Source of the DNA: Micavibrio aeruginosavorus
GTDB taxonomy: Bacteria > Pseudomonadota > Alphaproteobacteria > Micavibrionales > Micavibrionaceae
Direction: 5' to 3'
NCBI GenBank assembly: GCA_016432265.1
Contig: CP066681.1
Span: 1,018,342-1,082,341, forward strand
DNA: 64,000 bases
The notes beneath the pieces are model-generated. The model did not search any database, was not told the origin of the DNA, and was given only the letters and a program-made list of their open reading frames with translations. Shown here one piece after another: positions 44,050 to 52,303 of the stretch. A program made the position numbers and the translations under genes. Position 1 is the first letter of the stretch, and each line of letters begins with the position of its first letter.

Positions 44050-44826
44050 ATGTCCGACACTCTTTCCTACACCGGAAGCCTGGTGCGCCAGAATGATCCG
44101 GAAAGATTTTTCCTGTCGCTTCTGCAGCCGGCGGCGCTGCGCCCGGCGCTGTGGGCGCTGTTGGCGCTGCATCAGGAAATCGCCAAAACTCGGGAAGTCG
44201 TCAGCGAACCCACACTCGGGTATATGCGGTTGCAGTGGTGGCGTGAATCCATCCAGAGTCTTTTTGAGGGTACTGCGGTGTCTCATCACGACATACTGGG
44301 GCCTTTGGCTGCGGCTATCCAGACTTATCACCTGCCACAGGCATTGTTTGAGCAGATGTTGACTGGGCGTGAGTACGATCTGGGAAACAATATTCCGGCT
44401 ACCATGGAGGAATTAAACGGTTATATCGGTGGCGTCGTCACGCCGCTCACCGAGATGATCCTGAAAGTGACAGGTGAACGGCCGGACGGTGCAGCCATGA
44501 TTTCAAACGCCTACGGGATAAGCGGTGTCATGCGCTCGATTCCCTGCATGGCGCGTCAAGGGCGTTCGTTGCTGCCCCGAGAATGCGGAACGGTTGATGA
44601 ATTATTCCTTGATCGCACAAAACGCCAAGAGGTTTTGACCATGATGCATAATGCGGCGTGCCAATCTTTGCTGGATGCGGGGTCGTTTTCCTCAAAGTGG
44701 CTTAAAGGCATGGCCAGAACGACACACATATGCCTGCGGCATATGCAGCGGCTGGATTTTAACGTGCTGGATGAACGTTTCAGTGCGCAGCCGCCCTTCC
44801 TGCAGATACGACTTCTTTTGGGCTAG
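44050..44826 (+). CDS. Squalene/phytoene synthase-family protein (NDUFAF6-like)
   Basis: The start is the ATG at 44050; a GTG two codons upstream is in the same frame. The 258-residue protein has the trans-isoprenyl synthase fold, with ALLALHQEIAKTREVVSEPTLG and MRLQWWRESIQ near the start. The usual first Asp-rich motif DxxxD is not clear, and AREY-type text is limited to REYDLG. Together with the nearby Mth938 gene this is closer to the NDUFAF6/phytoene-synthase-like group linked to complex I assembly than to a true phytoene synthase. That reading is inferred; prenyl transferase activity is not excluded. Confidence 0.75.
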   Translation: MSDTLSYTGSLVRQNDPERFFLSLLQPAALRPALWALLALHQEIAKTREVVSEPTLGYMRLQWWRESIQSLFEGTAVSHHDILGPLAAAIQTYHLPQALFEQMLTGREYDLGNNIPATMEELNGYIGGVVTPLTEMILKVTGERPDGAAMISNAYGISGVMRSIPCMARQGRSLLPRECGTVDELFLDRTKRQEVLTMMHNAACQSLLDAGSFSSKWLKGMARTTHICLRHMQRLDFNVLDERFSAQPPFLQIRLLLG

Positions 44827-44828
44827 GG

Positions 44829-46109
44829 TCAGAGAGCGCCTGCGGCTTTCGATGGGCGCGGGGCTCTTTGCTGCTGCTGGCGTTGTTGCAGATTTTGGCG
44901 AATAACCGGTTGGCGGCGCTGCTGCAAGTGTTGCTGTTCTTTTAATTCGTTCGTGTGTGCTTCATTCTGTCCCATGACCGGCAATTCTACCTTTGGGCGC
45001 TGCGCAGTGCTCGCGGTATCCTCCTTTTCTTGCGCCGGGGCGACCTGCCCCAGCTCCGATCTTGTCGGGGCGGCTTTCAGCAATGGATCCGCTTTTTTGT
45101 CCGTAAGCGCCGGTTTATCCGGGTCTATCGGAGCGTTCAATCCTTCCTTCAGCGATTTGGATTCTTCCGGTGCGGTGTCATCCAGCACAGGCGGCTTGGC
45201 TTTTTCCGGTAGCGGCGACACCGGCTTTTCGATCTCCGGTTTTTCTATGGCGGGGCGTTGCGGTGTATGCGGTTCTGCGCTATCAGGTTTTTGCGGCAGG
45301 CGGGGAGCATTGTCGATCCGCCTGATCGGGGCATTGGGATCCCGGCTCTGCTGCAATTGCTGGCGGCGCTCGATCATCATATCACGATGCTTGAGGCGGG
45401 CTTGCTTTTGAAATTCACCGTGGGCCTTGATGCGTTCGCGTACGGCATCGGCTTTCTTTAAGGCTATGGTTTGTACGGCGCGATCCGTTTTTTCAGGCGA
45501 CCAGGTTGCTGCCCGCGAAGGAATGGATGTTCTGGATCGCAGGAAGGTGCCTTGTCCTTTGTCGACGTAAATTCGTCCACGCTCGGTTTGTACGGTCACG
45601 CGGCCTTCCGTCACCAGTACGCCGTATTCGTCGTCGACCACGCCGCCCCAGAAGGAAGTGCCGCGTATGCCGATCGCTGCATAAGGCGTATTGACGGTTA
45701 CGTCGGGGTTTTCTTTCTTTGCGACCAGCCCGCTGGTATACAAGAAAGCGCCTCGCAGGATTGAATATACGCCTTTGTTGGCGCTGTTGTCTTTCTCATC
45801 GAAGTAATATTCGTCAATCGTTAGCAAGGCATCGTCGCCCACGGTCAGTTCCGTATCGTCGATCAGCAGGATGAAAGCGCGGCTGCCCGGGCCGGTTTCG
45901 ATGCTGTCGTTCAGGTTGACCTGATCGTTGACTTTGGCCGCTTTGGCAATTCCGCCCTTGGGTGTAATCGTGACGGTTCCCTCGACTTCGAGAACAGAGC
46001 CGACAATGGCCGCCGGAAGGGCATTGCTGTCTGTTGCGGTCTGAGCCTGTGCGGGTAAGGCGATCAGGAGTATCAGCGTAAAAATGGCAAACAGGCGTCG
46101 AGTCATCAA
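44829..46109 (-). CDS. Secreted FecR-domain protein with Gln/Pro-rich tail
   Basis: A 22-residue signal peptide (ends PAQAQ) is followed by a FecR domain (about residues 36-180). Visible marks are EVEGTVTITPKGG, PGSRAFILLIDDTELTVG, NTPYAAIGIRGTSFWGG and VLVTEGRVTVQTERG. Residues about 200-426 are basic and Gln/Pro-rich low complexity (for example QHLQQRRQPVIRQNLQQRQ), probably disordered. There is no transmembrane anchor and no FecI sigma gene nearby, so this is one of the FecR-domain proteins of the cell surface rather than a classical anti-sigma factor. It is 2 bases from the convergent synthase gene and 112 bases after trmFO. Confidence 0.88.
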   Translation of the reverse strand: MMTRRLFAIFTLILLIALPAQAQTATDSNALPAAIVGSVLEVEGTVTITPKGGIAKAAKVNDQVNLNDSIETGPGSRAFILLIDDTELTVGDDALLTIDEYYFDEKDNSANKGVYSILRGAFLYTSGLVAKKENPDVTVNTPYAAIGIRGTSFWGGVVDDEYGVLVTEGRVTVQTERGRIYVDKGQGTFLRSRTSIPSRAATWSPEKTDRAVQTIALKKADAVRERIKAHGEFQKQARLKHRDMMIERRQQLQQSRDPNAPIRRIDNAPRLPQKPDSAEPHTPQRPAIEKPEIEKPVSPLPEKAKPPVLDDTAPEESKSLKEGLNAPIDPDKPALTDKKADPLLKAAPTRSELGQVAPAQEKEDTASTAQRPKVELPVMGQNEAHTNELKEQQHLQQRRQPVIRQNLQQRQQQQRAPRPSKAAGAL

Positions 46110-46221
46110 AGCGCTCCCGGCTTGGGCGGTGGGTTTTTAGAGAAACTGCCCGGATTGTTGCATGACCGTACCAGAAGTCAACGCTTCTATAGTCATAACG
46201 TAATAGAGATTCACCGTAAAA

Positions 46222-47592
46222 TCAGGCGACTTGTTCTACCGGTGCTTGTTTACGCAGCCACCCATCCAGATCACGCAAGGCGCGGGCCGTGGTTTCTCGC
46301 TTTTTGTCAGTGCCGCGGAGGGGGCGACCACGGGCGTCCTTCAATTCCAGCAGCGGGAACAGGCCAAAGTTGATGTTCATAGGCTGGAACGTTTCGGCAT
46401 CGGCGCCGCCGGTGATGTGGTTGAGCATCGCGCCCATTGCGGTTGTGAGCGGGGGCGCATCAAGAGATTGCCCCAGACGTTCGGCCGCGGCGAATCGTCC
46501 GGCTATGATGCCGACCGAAGCGCTTTCGACATACCCTTCGCACCCTGTAATCTGCCCGGCGAAGCGCAGACGCGGCATCGCCTTCAGGCGCAAGGTGCCA
46601 TCAAGAAGCCTGGGTGAGTTAATGAAGGTATTACGGTGCAGACCTCCGAGGCGCGCGAAGGTAGCGTCTTCCAGTCCGGGGATCATCTTCAATACGCGGG
46701 TCTGCTCGGCGTATTTCATCTTGGTCTGGAATCCGACCATATTGTAAAGCGTGCCAAGCGCATTATCCTGACGCAGTTGTACAACAGCCCACGGGCGGCG
46801 ACCTGTGTGCGGATCGGTGAGGCCCACGGGTTTCATCGGGCCGAAGCGCAGCGTTTCGACGCCGCGTTCTGCCATCACTTCCACAGGCATGCAGCCTTCG
46901 AAGTAGGGGGTGTTTTTTTCCCACTCCTTGAATTCTGTTTTCTCGGCGGTCAGCAGGGCGTCGATGAAGGCGTAATATTCATCCTTTTCCATCGGGCAGT
47001 TGATGTAGTCCTTGCCGGTGCCGGCGGGGCCTTCCTTGTCGTAGCGCGACTGGAACCAGGCGCGTTCCATGTTGATCGTTTCTTTGTAAACAATGGGGGC
47101 GATGGCATCGAAGAAGGCAAGTTCGCCTTCGCCGGTGAGGGCGCGGATCGCTTCGGCCAGCGGTGGTGAGGTCAAGGGGCCGGTTGCGATGATAACGCTG
47201 TCCCAGTCAGCAGGGGGCAGCCCCATAACTTCGCTGCGTTCGATCGTAACCAGAGGATGGTTTTCCAGCGTTTTTGTCACGTCGGCGGAAAATGCGTCGC
47301 GGTCAACAGCCAGCGCGCCTCCAGCCGGTACCGCGTGTTTATCGCCCATCTTCATGATCAGGGAATGGCAGCGGCGCATTTCCTCATGCAGCAGCCCCAC
47401 CGCATTTTGTTCCTTGTCGTCGGAGCGGAAGGAATTGGAACAGACCAGCTCAGCCAGCCCTTCGGTTTTATGGGCGTCCGTCTTACGTACCGGGCGCATT
47501 TCATGCAGCACGACAGGGACGCCGAGGCGGGCGATCTGCCATGCGGCTTCGGAACCGGCCATACCGCCGCCAATAATGTGTATCGGTTTCAT
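46222..47592 (-). CDS. trmFO: Methylenetetrahydrofolate-tRNA-(uracil-5-)-methyltransferase TrmFO
   Basis: TrmFO makes the T54 ribothymidine of tRNA with folate and FAD instead of SAM. The 456-residue protein opens with the FAD-binding [20 protein letters not shown]. It contains [10 protein letters not shown] with a Cys near residue 50, and a conserved C-terminal [23 protein letters not shown] block (about residues 390-412). The length is normal. It follows the 88-residue membrane gene after 9 bases. Confidence 0.96.
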   Translation of the reverse strand: MKPIHIIGGGMAGSEAAWQIARLGVPVVLHEMRPVRKTDAHKTEGLAELVCSNSFRSDDKEQNAVGLLHEEMRRCHSLIMKMGDKHAVPAGGALAVDRDAFSADVTKTLENHPLVTIERSEVMGLPPADWDSVIIATGPLTSPPLAEAIRALTGEGELAFFDAIAPIVYKETINMERAWFQSRYDKEGPAGTGKDYINCPMEKDEYYAFIDALLTAEKTEFKEWEKNTPYFEGCMPVEVMAERGVETLRFGPMKPVGLTDPHTGRRPWAVVQLRQDNALGTLYNMVGFQTKMKYAEQTRVLKMIPGLEDATFARLGGLHRNTFINSPRLLDGTLRLKAMPRLRFAGQITGCEGYVESASVGIIAGRFAAAERLGQSLDAPPLTTAMGAMLNHITGGADAETFQPMNINFGLFPLLELKDARGRPLRGTDKKRETTARALRDLDGWLRKQAPVEQVA

Positions 47593-47601
47593 GATCGATC
47601 T

Positions 47602-47868
47602 TTAGTTGGGAGAAACATTCATGCAGGCCAACTGTGCATTGCCCTGCATCTTATCGCATTGCCCTTCCCGGGCATAGCGGATCACAGTGGGGTCTTTTTC
47701 TAGTCGGGATGTGCTGTGCAGGCCTTTCGGGCGACAAGTGCCGTCATCGGCACAGGTGACCAGCGGTTGGTTGGGGTTTTCAATTTCGTTCTTGTAATTG
47801 GAGATATAAGCCATGGCGCCCAGTCCGGCGACGGTAAATATGGCAGCGTATTTCATCATCGAACTCAT
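47602..47868 (-). CDS. Small membrane-anchored protein with Cys pairs, 88 residues
   Basis: I take the ATG at 47868 (MSSMMKYAAIFTVAGLGAM), because it places a hydrophobic helix at the N-terminus and has a ribosome-like AGAGA. A longer frame from 47958 adds 30 residues without support. After one helix or uncleaved signal, the short periplasmic part holds four Cys (TCADDGTCRPKG and GQCDKMQGNAQLACMN), which could form two disulfides. I do not recognise the family. It is 9 bases before trmFO and may share its transcript. Confidence 0.6.
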   Translation of the reverse strand: MSSMMKYAAIFTVAGLGAMAYISNYKNEIENPNQPLVTCADDGTCRPKGLHSTSRLEKDPTVIRYAREGQCDKMQGNAQLACMNVSPN

Positions 47869-48040
47869 TTTAAAATCTCTTTCCAGGGGCTTTTTCGGCT
47901 CCGCTTTTAATAAATTGTCGGGCGGCAACTGGCAAACGCTAATCTTGCCGAGCCGCATGACGGGTAATAATTTTAATTAACATAATAAATTATGGGGTTT
48001 TATGCAATATAATCGTATAAGAGTTTGTAATGAAACAACT

Positions 48041-48859
48041 TTATAGGTCGTTTAAGCAGCAGTAGGTGTGAATTTGATCTTTCAGACGTTCTCCGATCAG
48101 ACGCTGGAAATCTTGGCGGGGGGCTTCATGAGCCTTCAAGTCTTCCATTAATTGCCTGACTTTGGCAAAGCCTTCCAACTGTGGGATGTCGCGATAGCCG
48201 ATATGGGGCAGGACGCCCAGCATCAGAATTTTACCTGCGCCGTGCTGCAGGCTGGCAGCGGCGAGGGGTTTGCCGGGAACAGCGGCGTAAAACGCCAAGG
48301 GTTCAAGATTGGGGTCGTGCGGATTATCGGGATAGAAGGCCGGGCCGTTGCCATAGGCAATACTGGCTCGTTGCCACGTGCTGTCGAGGCGTGTGCTGCC
48401 TGCGGTTTTATACCAGACATCGCATAAAGACAGATCGCTGGGCCAAAGAGAAGGATCGTATTGTCCGCCCATGTCGGCCACGGGGCCTCTGGCGACGCCC
48501 TTGATTAAGTGATTGAGCGGCGCGCGGTTGCGCTTTGGGCCCCACTGCGGATCGTAGATGGTTTGCCGATGAGGGAAGTAGGCTCCGGCGCAAACCGCCA
48601 GCATGATACGTCCGGGACGAATGGCCGCTGACATTTCCTGCAATCCGGCTTCACCGATCTGGTCGGTGTAGCCGCTGACTTCGCCAATGATGCCGGGGAG
48701 TGAAAATCCAACCGTATCCGGTTCGCGCAAAATGCCATTGCGCAGGTCACCGCTATCGAAGACGCAGACGTTTATGCCTGTACCCTTGAAGATGTCTTTC
48801 AAGGGGGGGATGACAGACTCTGTATTGGCCGGGCGTTCGCTGTAAACCGGGAATTTCAT
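48041..48859 (-). CDS. Class I amidotransferase-like protein (biotin-protein-ligase N-terminal domain type)
   Basis: This 272-residue protein resembles the BPL_N family, a flavodoxin-like fold related to class I glutamine amidotransferases. The supposed nucleophile elbow is MLAVCAGAYFPH (Cys near residue 90), and a late segment LAAASLQHGAGKILMLGVLPHIGY matches the GxGK...HP block of that family. GNGPAFYPDNPHD in the middle also fits. No catalytic His-Glu pair can be pinned down by eye. Its ATG lies 5 bases after the HExxH gene stop, with the upstream gene's end supplying part of the ribosome site, so the two are one unit. Function unknown. Confidence 0.65.
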   Translation of the reverse strand: MKFPVYSERPANTESVIPPLKDIFKGTGINVCVFDSGDLRNGILREPDTVGFSLPGIIGEVSGYTDQIGEAGLQEMSAAIRPGRIMLAVCAGAYFPHRQTIYDPQWGPKRNRAPLNHLIKGVARGPVADMGGQYDPSLWPSDLSLCDVWYKTAGSTRLDSTWQRASIAYGNGPAFYPDNPHDPNLEPLAFYAAVPGKPLAAASLQHGAGKILMLGVLPHIGYRDIPQLEGFAKVRQLMEDLKAHEAPRQDFQRLIGERLKDQIHTYCCLNDL

Positions 48860-48864
48860 GAGGC

Positions 48865-49992
48865 TTACTCAAGCTGAAAATCGGATGGTTGTCCACCAGA
48901 TTGGAACTTCTTCGTAATATCAACACACTGTGCGGACAATGGCGGCAGACAGGGGGTTAGCAATGCCACAGTGGCGGGGGGAAGGGTAAGGGGATGTCCG
49001 GAGAGGGGATGGATGTAGCGGCCCGCTATCACGATCTGGGTCATATCCTGTTTTTGTTCTTCCGGCATTGCGGCAATGATATCTTTTATTTTGGCAAGCG
49101 GCTCGGCAGTCAGGTGCTCTCGATTGTTATCAAGATGATGGCCTATTCGCCAGGCCTGACGGAAAAACAGGTCGGTCAGGATAATGTTGTGGCCGTAGCC
49201 CATGCGTCGGGAACCTTCCCGGTCGCCGTATAGCTCCAGCAGACTGCCATAGAGGGCGGGGAAGGCAATGCGGCAGAATTTTTCACGCTGTTGCGGATCA
49301 ATGTTCGCAAGGGCCTGATTGAGATCGCTTACCCCGGCGCGAACGAACCATGGGCGTTTTTCACGGAAGAACTTTCCCAGAGCTTTCAGGCCTTGCGGGC
49401 TTTGATAAAGCGATTCAACGCAGCGCTCATGCAATCTGACGCCTTCGTGATGCAAAAGCGACCATAGCTCGTGCTGATTGAGCGGTATTTTGCGGTGATC
49501 GCGAAAGTAAGACGATACCAGCAGGTGCAGGCGCACCTGGATTTCATCTTCGGCACAGTAATATTGTGCAGTTTTGGGAGCTTTCCTTTTAACCATGCCC
49601 TTGACGCCGTGGCGTAGAAAACGCCCGAAAACATCGGTCAAACCCTGATGGATCATCTGTTTTTGCAGAACATGGATGTTCTCATGAGAGATTGAGTCCG
49701 CCCTGACCCGGCTGTGGCGGCGAAAAATTGTCGACAGGCTGGCCATGCGGTTGAGGTGGATGACGAAATCGCGCTCCTGGTTGCTGACATGCGCGGCAGA
49801 ATCGCTGAAAGGCTGGTTATGCGTCTCGAATATCACCTCTGCGTCAGGCGGGGTGCCGATGTTCAAATCCGCCGGCGGCCAGCAGCCGTCGAAATCGGCG
49901 CGCAAGATATCGGTGCTGCGTGCCGTGCCTTTATAATACATGTCGTTGATGACATGTACCCGACTATAGGTAGATGCGATTGCAATCGGCAA
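48865..49992 (-). CDS. Unknown protein with HExxH zincin motif
   Basis: This 375-residue soluble protein has no signal peptide. ISHENIHVLQKQM places a perfect HExxH at residues 103-107. An acidic helix with YYCAEDEIQVRLH follows at about residues 144-156 and could supply the third Zn ligand, as in gluzincin-type peptidases. The H-E-x-x-H-V-x-Q pattern resembles minimal zincins of the DUF4157 type, but overall I cannot place it. A promoter lies at 50056-50084. It is translationally linked to the amidotransferase-like gene. A protein- or peptide-cutting role for the pair is a hypothesis only. Confidence 0.65.
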   Translation of the reverse strand: MPIAIASTYSRVHVINDMYYKGTARSTDILRADFDGCWPPADLNIGTPPDAEVIFETHNQPFSDSAAHVSNQERDFVIHLNRMASLSTIFRRHSRVRADSISHENIHVLQKQMIHQGLTDVFGRFLRHGVKGMVKRKAPKTAQYYCAEDEIQVRLHLLVSSYFRDHRKIPLNQHELWSLLHHEGVRLHERCVESLYQSPQGLKALGKFFREKRPWFVRAGVSDLNQALANIDPQQREKFCRIAFPALYGSLLELYGDREGSRRMGYGHNIILTDLFFRQAWRIGHHLDNNREHLTAEPLAKIKDIIAAMPEEQKQDMTQIVIAGRYIHPLSGHPLTLPPATVALLTPCLPPLSAQCVDITKKFQSGGQPSDFQLE

Positions 49993-50055
49993 CGGTTATA
50001 TCCCTGTTTCGGCTTCTTCTGGATATTGCGAGAAGCTTGTTTTTTATGGTTTTTA

Positions 50056-50084
50056 TTCGTAGAGGGTCGGGCGGGGTCTGTCAA
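50056..50084 (-). promoter_or_regulatory. Promoter for the HExxH / amidotransferase-like pair
   Basis: Read leftward, -35 TTGACA (50084-50079), a 17-base spacer and -10 TACGAA (50061-50056) predict a start near 50049, about 57 bases before the ATG at 49992. The -35 sits in the loop of a small GGGT/ACCC hairpin. Confidence 0.45.
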
Positions 50085-50115
50085 ACCCGGTTTTGGTAGT
50101 TGGTATTATCCCGGG

Positions 50116-51369
50116 TTATTCCGCGAATTCTGCCAAATCCGGCACGCGGGAAAAAGCGATCTTGGTGCCGAGGTAACCTGCTTGTGTGCGGGGAGATATG
50201 CCGAGTCGCAGTGTCTCGGCGCCGTATTTTTCGTTGATATCGTCCATCAGCAGTGACAGTGATTGTTGGCGTTTACCTTGTATCGTTTCAGTGTGGAAAA
50301 AATCGAGAGTGATATCTTCCGGTTTGCGCAGGCCATGCAACGTCACAGAGATTTTCTTGATCTTTACCGGGCGTTCTTCTGTTCGCATAATATCCCACAT
50401 AGCGTCCAGCGAGTGTACGAAGGTGAAATTATCCTGCGCGGGGTGAAGTTGCATCTCGCCGCTCCAGCGCGGGCCGTCGGCAAGCCTGACAGAAAGATGG
50501 CAGCGTGTGGCGTAAAAACCCATGCGGCGCAGGCGGGTGGCGGCCTTGAGCGTGAGGCGCCTTGCCACTTGCCGTGCTTTGTCTACGGGGCGCAGTTCAG
50601 GATCAAGGATGCGGCTGTGGCCGATCATGCCGGGATTTGTAGGCTGATCGGGAACATCGTAACCGTGGAGGTTGTACCAGAATCGCTCTCCGTTGACGCT
50701 GCCCCATATCATGCGGGCATGCTTGGGTGAAATATGCCAGAGTTTTTCTACGCTTGTAATTCCGGCTTGTCGCAATCGTTCCAGCATACGGGTGTTGATC
50801 CCCGGCAGATCGATCAGATCAAGGGTGAACAATCGCTCGTGCATGTCTTCGTGCTGCAGGATCACCAGCCCGTTGGGTTTTTTCATGTCGGTTGCAACCT
50901 TGGCCAGAAAAGAGTTGGGGGCTATGCCGATCGAGCCGTTGATATAATGACCGACATTCTCCCAAATGCCTTCTCGGAGGGCGTGGGCGAGATCTGTAGC
51001 GGCTTGCAGTGTGCGCTTACCGGTGGGCAGCCGGCTGGACATTTCGTCAATCGACCAGACTTTATTGAGGGGGGTATGACGGACAAACTCGTCGACGATC
51101 CGGTGATGGTAACGAACATACTGGTCGTGGCGTGCCAGTACACAATGGAGTCGGGGGCACAGTTTTTTTGCTTCGGCGATTCCGGTGCCGGTTTTGATAC
51201 CGTAGGCCTTGGCTTCATAAGAGGCGGCAATGGCGCAGGTGTAATCTGTCATCATTGGCACGACGACAACGGGCTTGCCGCGCAGAGCCGGGTTTATTTG
51301 CTGTTCGACGCTGGCGAAGTAGCTGTTGAGGTCGAGAAAAAGCCATGAGAGGGCGGCACCGGGCTTCAT
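50116..51369 (-). CDS. Y-family DNA polymerase (DinB/ImuB-like), SOS-type promoter
   Basis: This 417-residue translesion polymerase has the first catalytic Asp in FLDLNSYFASVEQQ, steric-gate Phe/Tyr region at SYFASVE, and the second acidic pair in SIDEMSSRL (Asp-Glu kept; the usual motif continues A-Y/F-L-D). Palm, finger, helix-hairpin-helix (LIDLPGINTRMLERLRQAG) and little-finger regions are all present, so it should be active. It is not a truncated ImuB type, because the catalytic acids are intact. A GAAC-N7-GAAC element overlaps its -35 (51420-51434), the alphaproteobacterial SOS pattern. It is not exactly DinB by sequence. Confidence 0.92.
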   Translation of the reverse strand: MKPGAALSWLFLDLNSYFASVEQQINPALRGKPVVVVPMMTDYTCAIAASYEAKAYGIKTGTGIAEAKKLCPRLHCVLARHDQYVRYHHRIVDEFVRHTPLNKVWSIDEMSSRLPTGKRTLQAATDLAHALREGIWENVGHYINGSIGIAPNSFLAKVATDMKKPNGLVILQHEDMHERLFTLDLIDLPGINTRMLERLRQAGITSVEKLWHISPKHARMIWGSVNGERFWYNLHGYDVPDQPTNPGMIGHSRILDPELRPVDKARQVARRLTLKAATRLRRMGFYATRCHLSVRLADGPRWSGEMQLHPAQDNFTFVHSLDAMWDIMRTEERPVKIKKISVTLHGLRKPEDITLDFFHTETIQGKRQQSLSLLMDDINEKYGAETLRLGISPRTQAGYLGTKIAFSRVPDLAEFAE

Positions 51370-51402
51370 CTGCGCCTCCTGCGGTGTTCGTTGAATGTTT
51401 TC

Positions 51403-51434
51403 ATTTTACCCACAAATTAGAACAAATCAAGAAC
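51403..51434 (-). promoter_or_regulatory. SOS-type promoter with GTTC-N7-GTTC LexA box overlapping -35
   Basis: On the + strand GAAC-AAATCAA-GAAC lies at 51420-51434. Read leftward this is GTTC-N7-GTTC, the established LexA-binding pattern of alphaproteobacteria. A -35 TTGATT (51430-51425) lies inside it, followed by a 16-base spacer and -10 TAAAAT (51408-51403). LexA bound here would block the polymerase promoter. The site also lies 46 bases before rlmJ on the other strand. Confidence 0.75.
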
Positions 51435-51480
51435 TAAAATGATTTCGCGGCAGAGGGGATGCCTGTGCTAAACAACGCAC

Positions 51481-52302
51481 ATGAATTATCGCCACATCTA
51501 CCATGCAGGTAATTTTGCCGATGTTTTCAAGCACATCGTTCTGATGCGGCTGCTGGATCATCTGAAGCATAAGGAGAAGCCGTTTTTTTTGCTTGATACC
51601 CATGCCGGGATCGGGCTTTACGATCTGGATTCCGAACAGGCGCAAAAGACGGGTGAGGCCTCAGACGGTATTCTGCGTCTGCAGAACGCCAAGGTAAGAC
51701 AATCCGCCGTGCAGGCCTATCTGGATATGGTGGCGGAGTTTAAAGGGCTTTATCCCGGATCGCCTAAAATCATGCAGCGCCTGATGCGTGAAAGCGACCG
51801 GCTGGTCGTAAACGAGTTGCATCCGGATGATCGTGAAATCTTGCGCGCGGCAATCAGCCGGGATCCCTGTGTCCGTGTCGAGGGAATGGATGGTTATCTG
51901 GCGCTTAAGGCCTTGTTGCCGCCGCTGGAAAAGCGGGGGTTGGTTCTGGTCGATCCGCCGTTTGAGGTTGCAGACGAATTTTCGCGGATGGTAAAGGGGT
52001 TGCAAAACGCCCATGAACGTTGGGCAACCGGGATTTACGCTTTTTGGTACCCGATCAAGTGCAGGCGAGCGGTTCAAGGTTATCACGAAGCTCTGCACAA
52101 AACCGGGATTAGGAAAATTGTGGCGGCTGATTTTTATCTGCGCGCGCCTGCCGATCCGGAATTATTGAACGGCTGCGGTATGGTTCTGGTGAACCCGCCA
52201 TGGACGCTGGCTACGGAATTGAATACAATCATGGGCGAATTGGTGCCGCTGCTGGCGGACAAAACCGGTTCCTATTACTGGACGCAGATTGCGGGGGAAT
52301 AA
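51481..52302 (+). CDS. rlmJ: 23S rRNA (adenine(2030)-N6)-methyltransferase RlmJ
   Basis: RlmJ methylates A2030 of 23S rRNA. The 273-residue protein starts MNYRHIYHAGNFADVFKHIV, the family signature, and has SAM motif DTHAGIGLYDL and the catalytic motif LVLVDPPFEV (DPPF). The start is directly supported by that conserved N-terminus. The stop lies one base before the TerB-like gene. It diverges from the Y-family polymerase across 111 bases. Confidence 0.95.
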   Translation: MNYRHIYHAGNFADVFKHIVLMRLLDHLKHKEKPFFLLDTHAGIGLYDLDSEQAQKTGEASDGILRLQNAKVRQSAVQAYLDMVAEFKGLYPGSPKIMQRLMRESDRLVVNELHPDDREILRAAISRDPCVRVEGMDGYLALKALLPPLEKRGLVLVDPPFEVADEFSRMVKGLQNAHERWATGIYAFWYPIKCRRAVQGYHEALHKTGIRKIVAADFYLRAPADPELLNGCGMVLVNPPWTLATELNTIMGELVPLLADKTGSYYWTQIAGE

Positions 52303-52303
52303 T

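Noticed and set aside
44829-46109. FecR gene as part of a FecI/FecR iron-signalling system
   Set aside because: No sigma factor or TonB receptor is nearby, the protein has a cleavable signal peptide and no anti-sigma membrane segment.
47869-47958. Thirty-residue N-terminal extension of the small Cys-rich membrane protein
   Set aside because: The extension would hide the hydrophobic N-terminus and has no ribosome site. The ATG at 47868 fits better.
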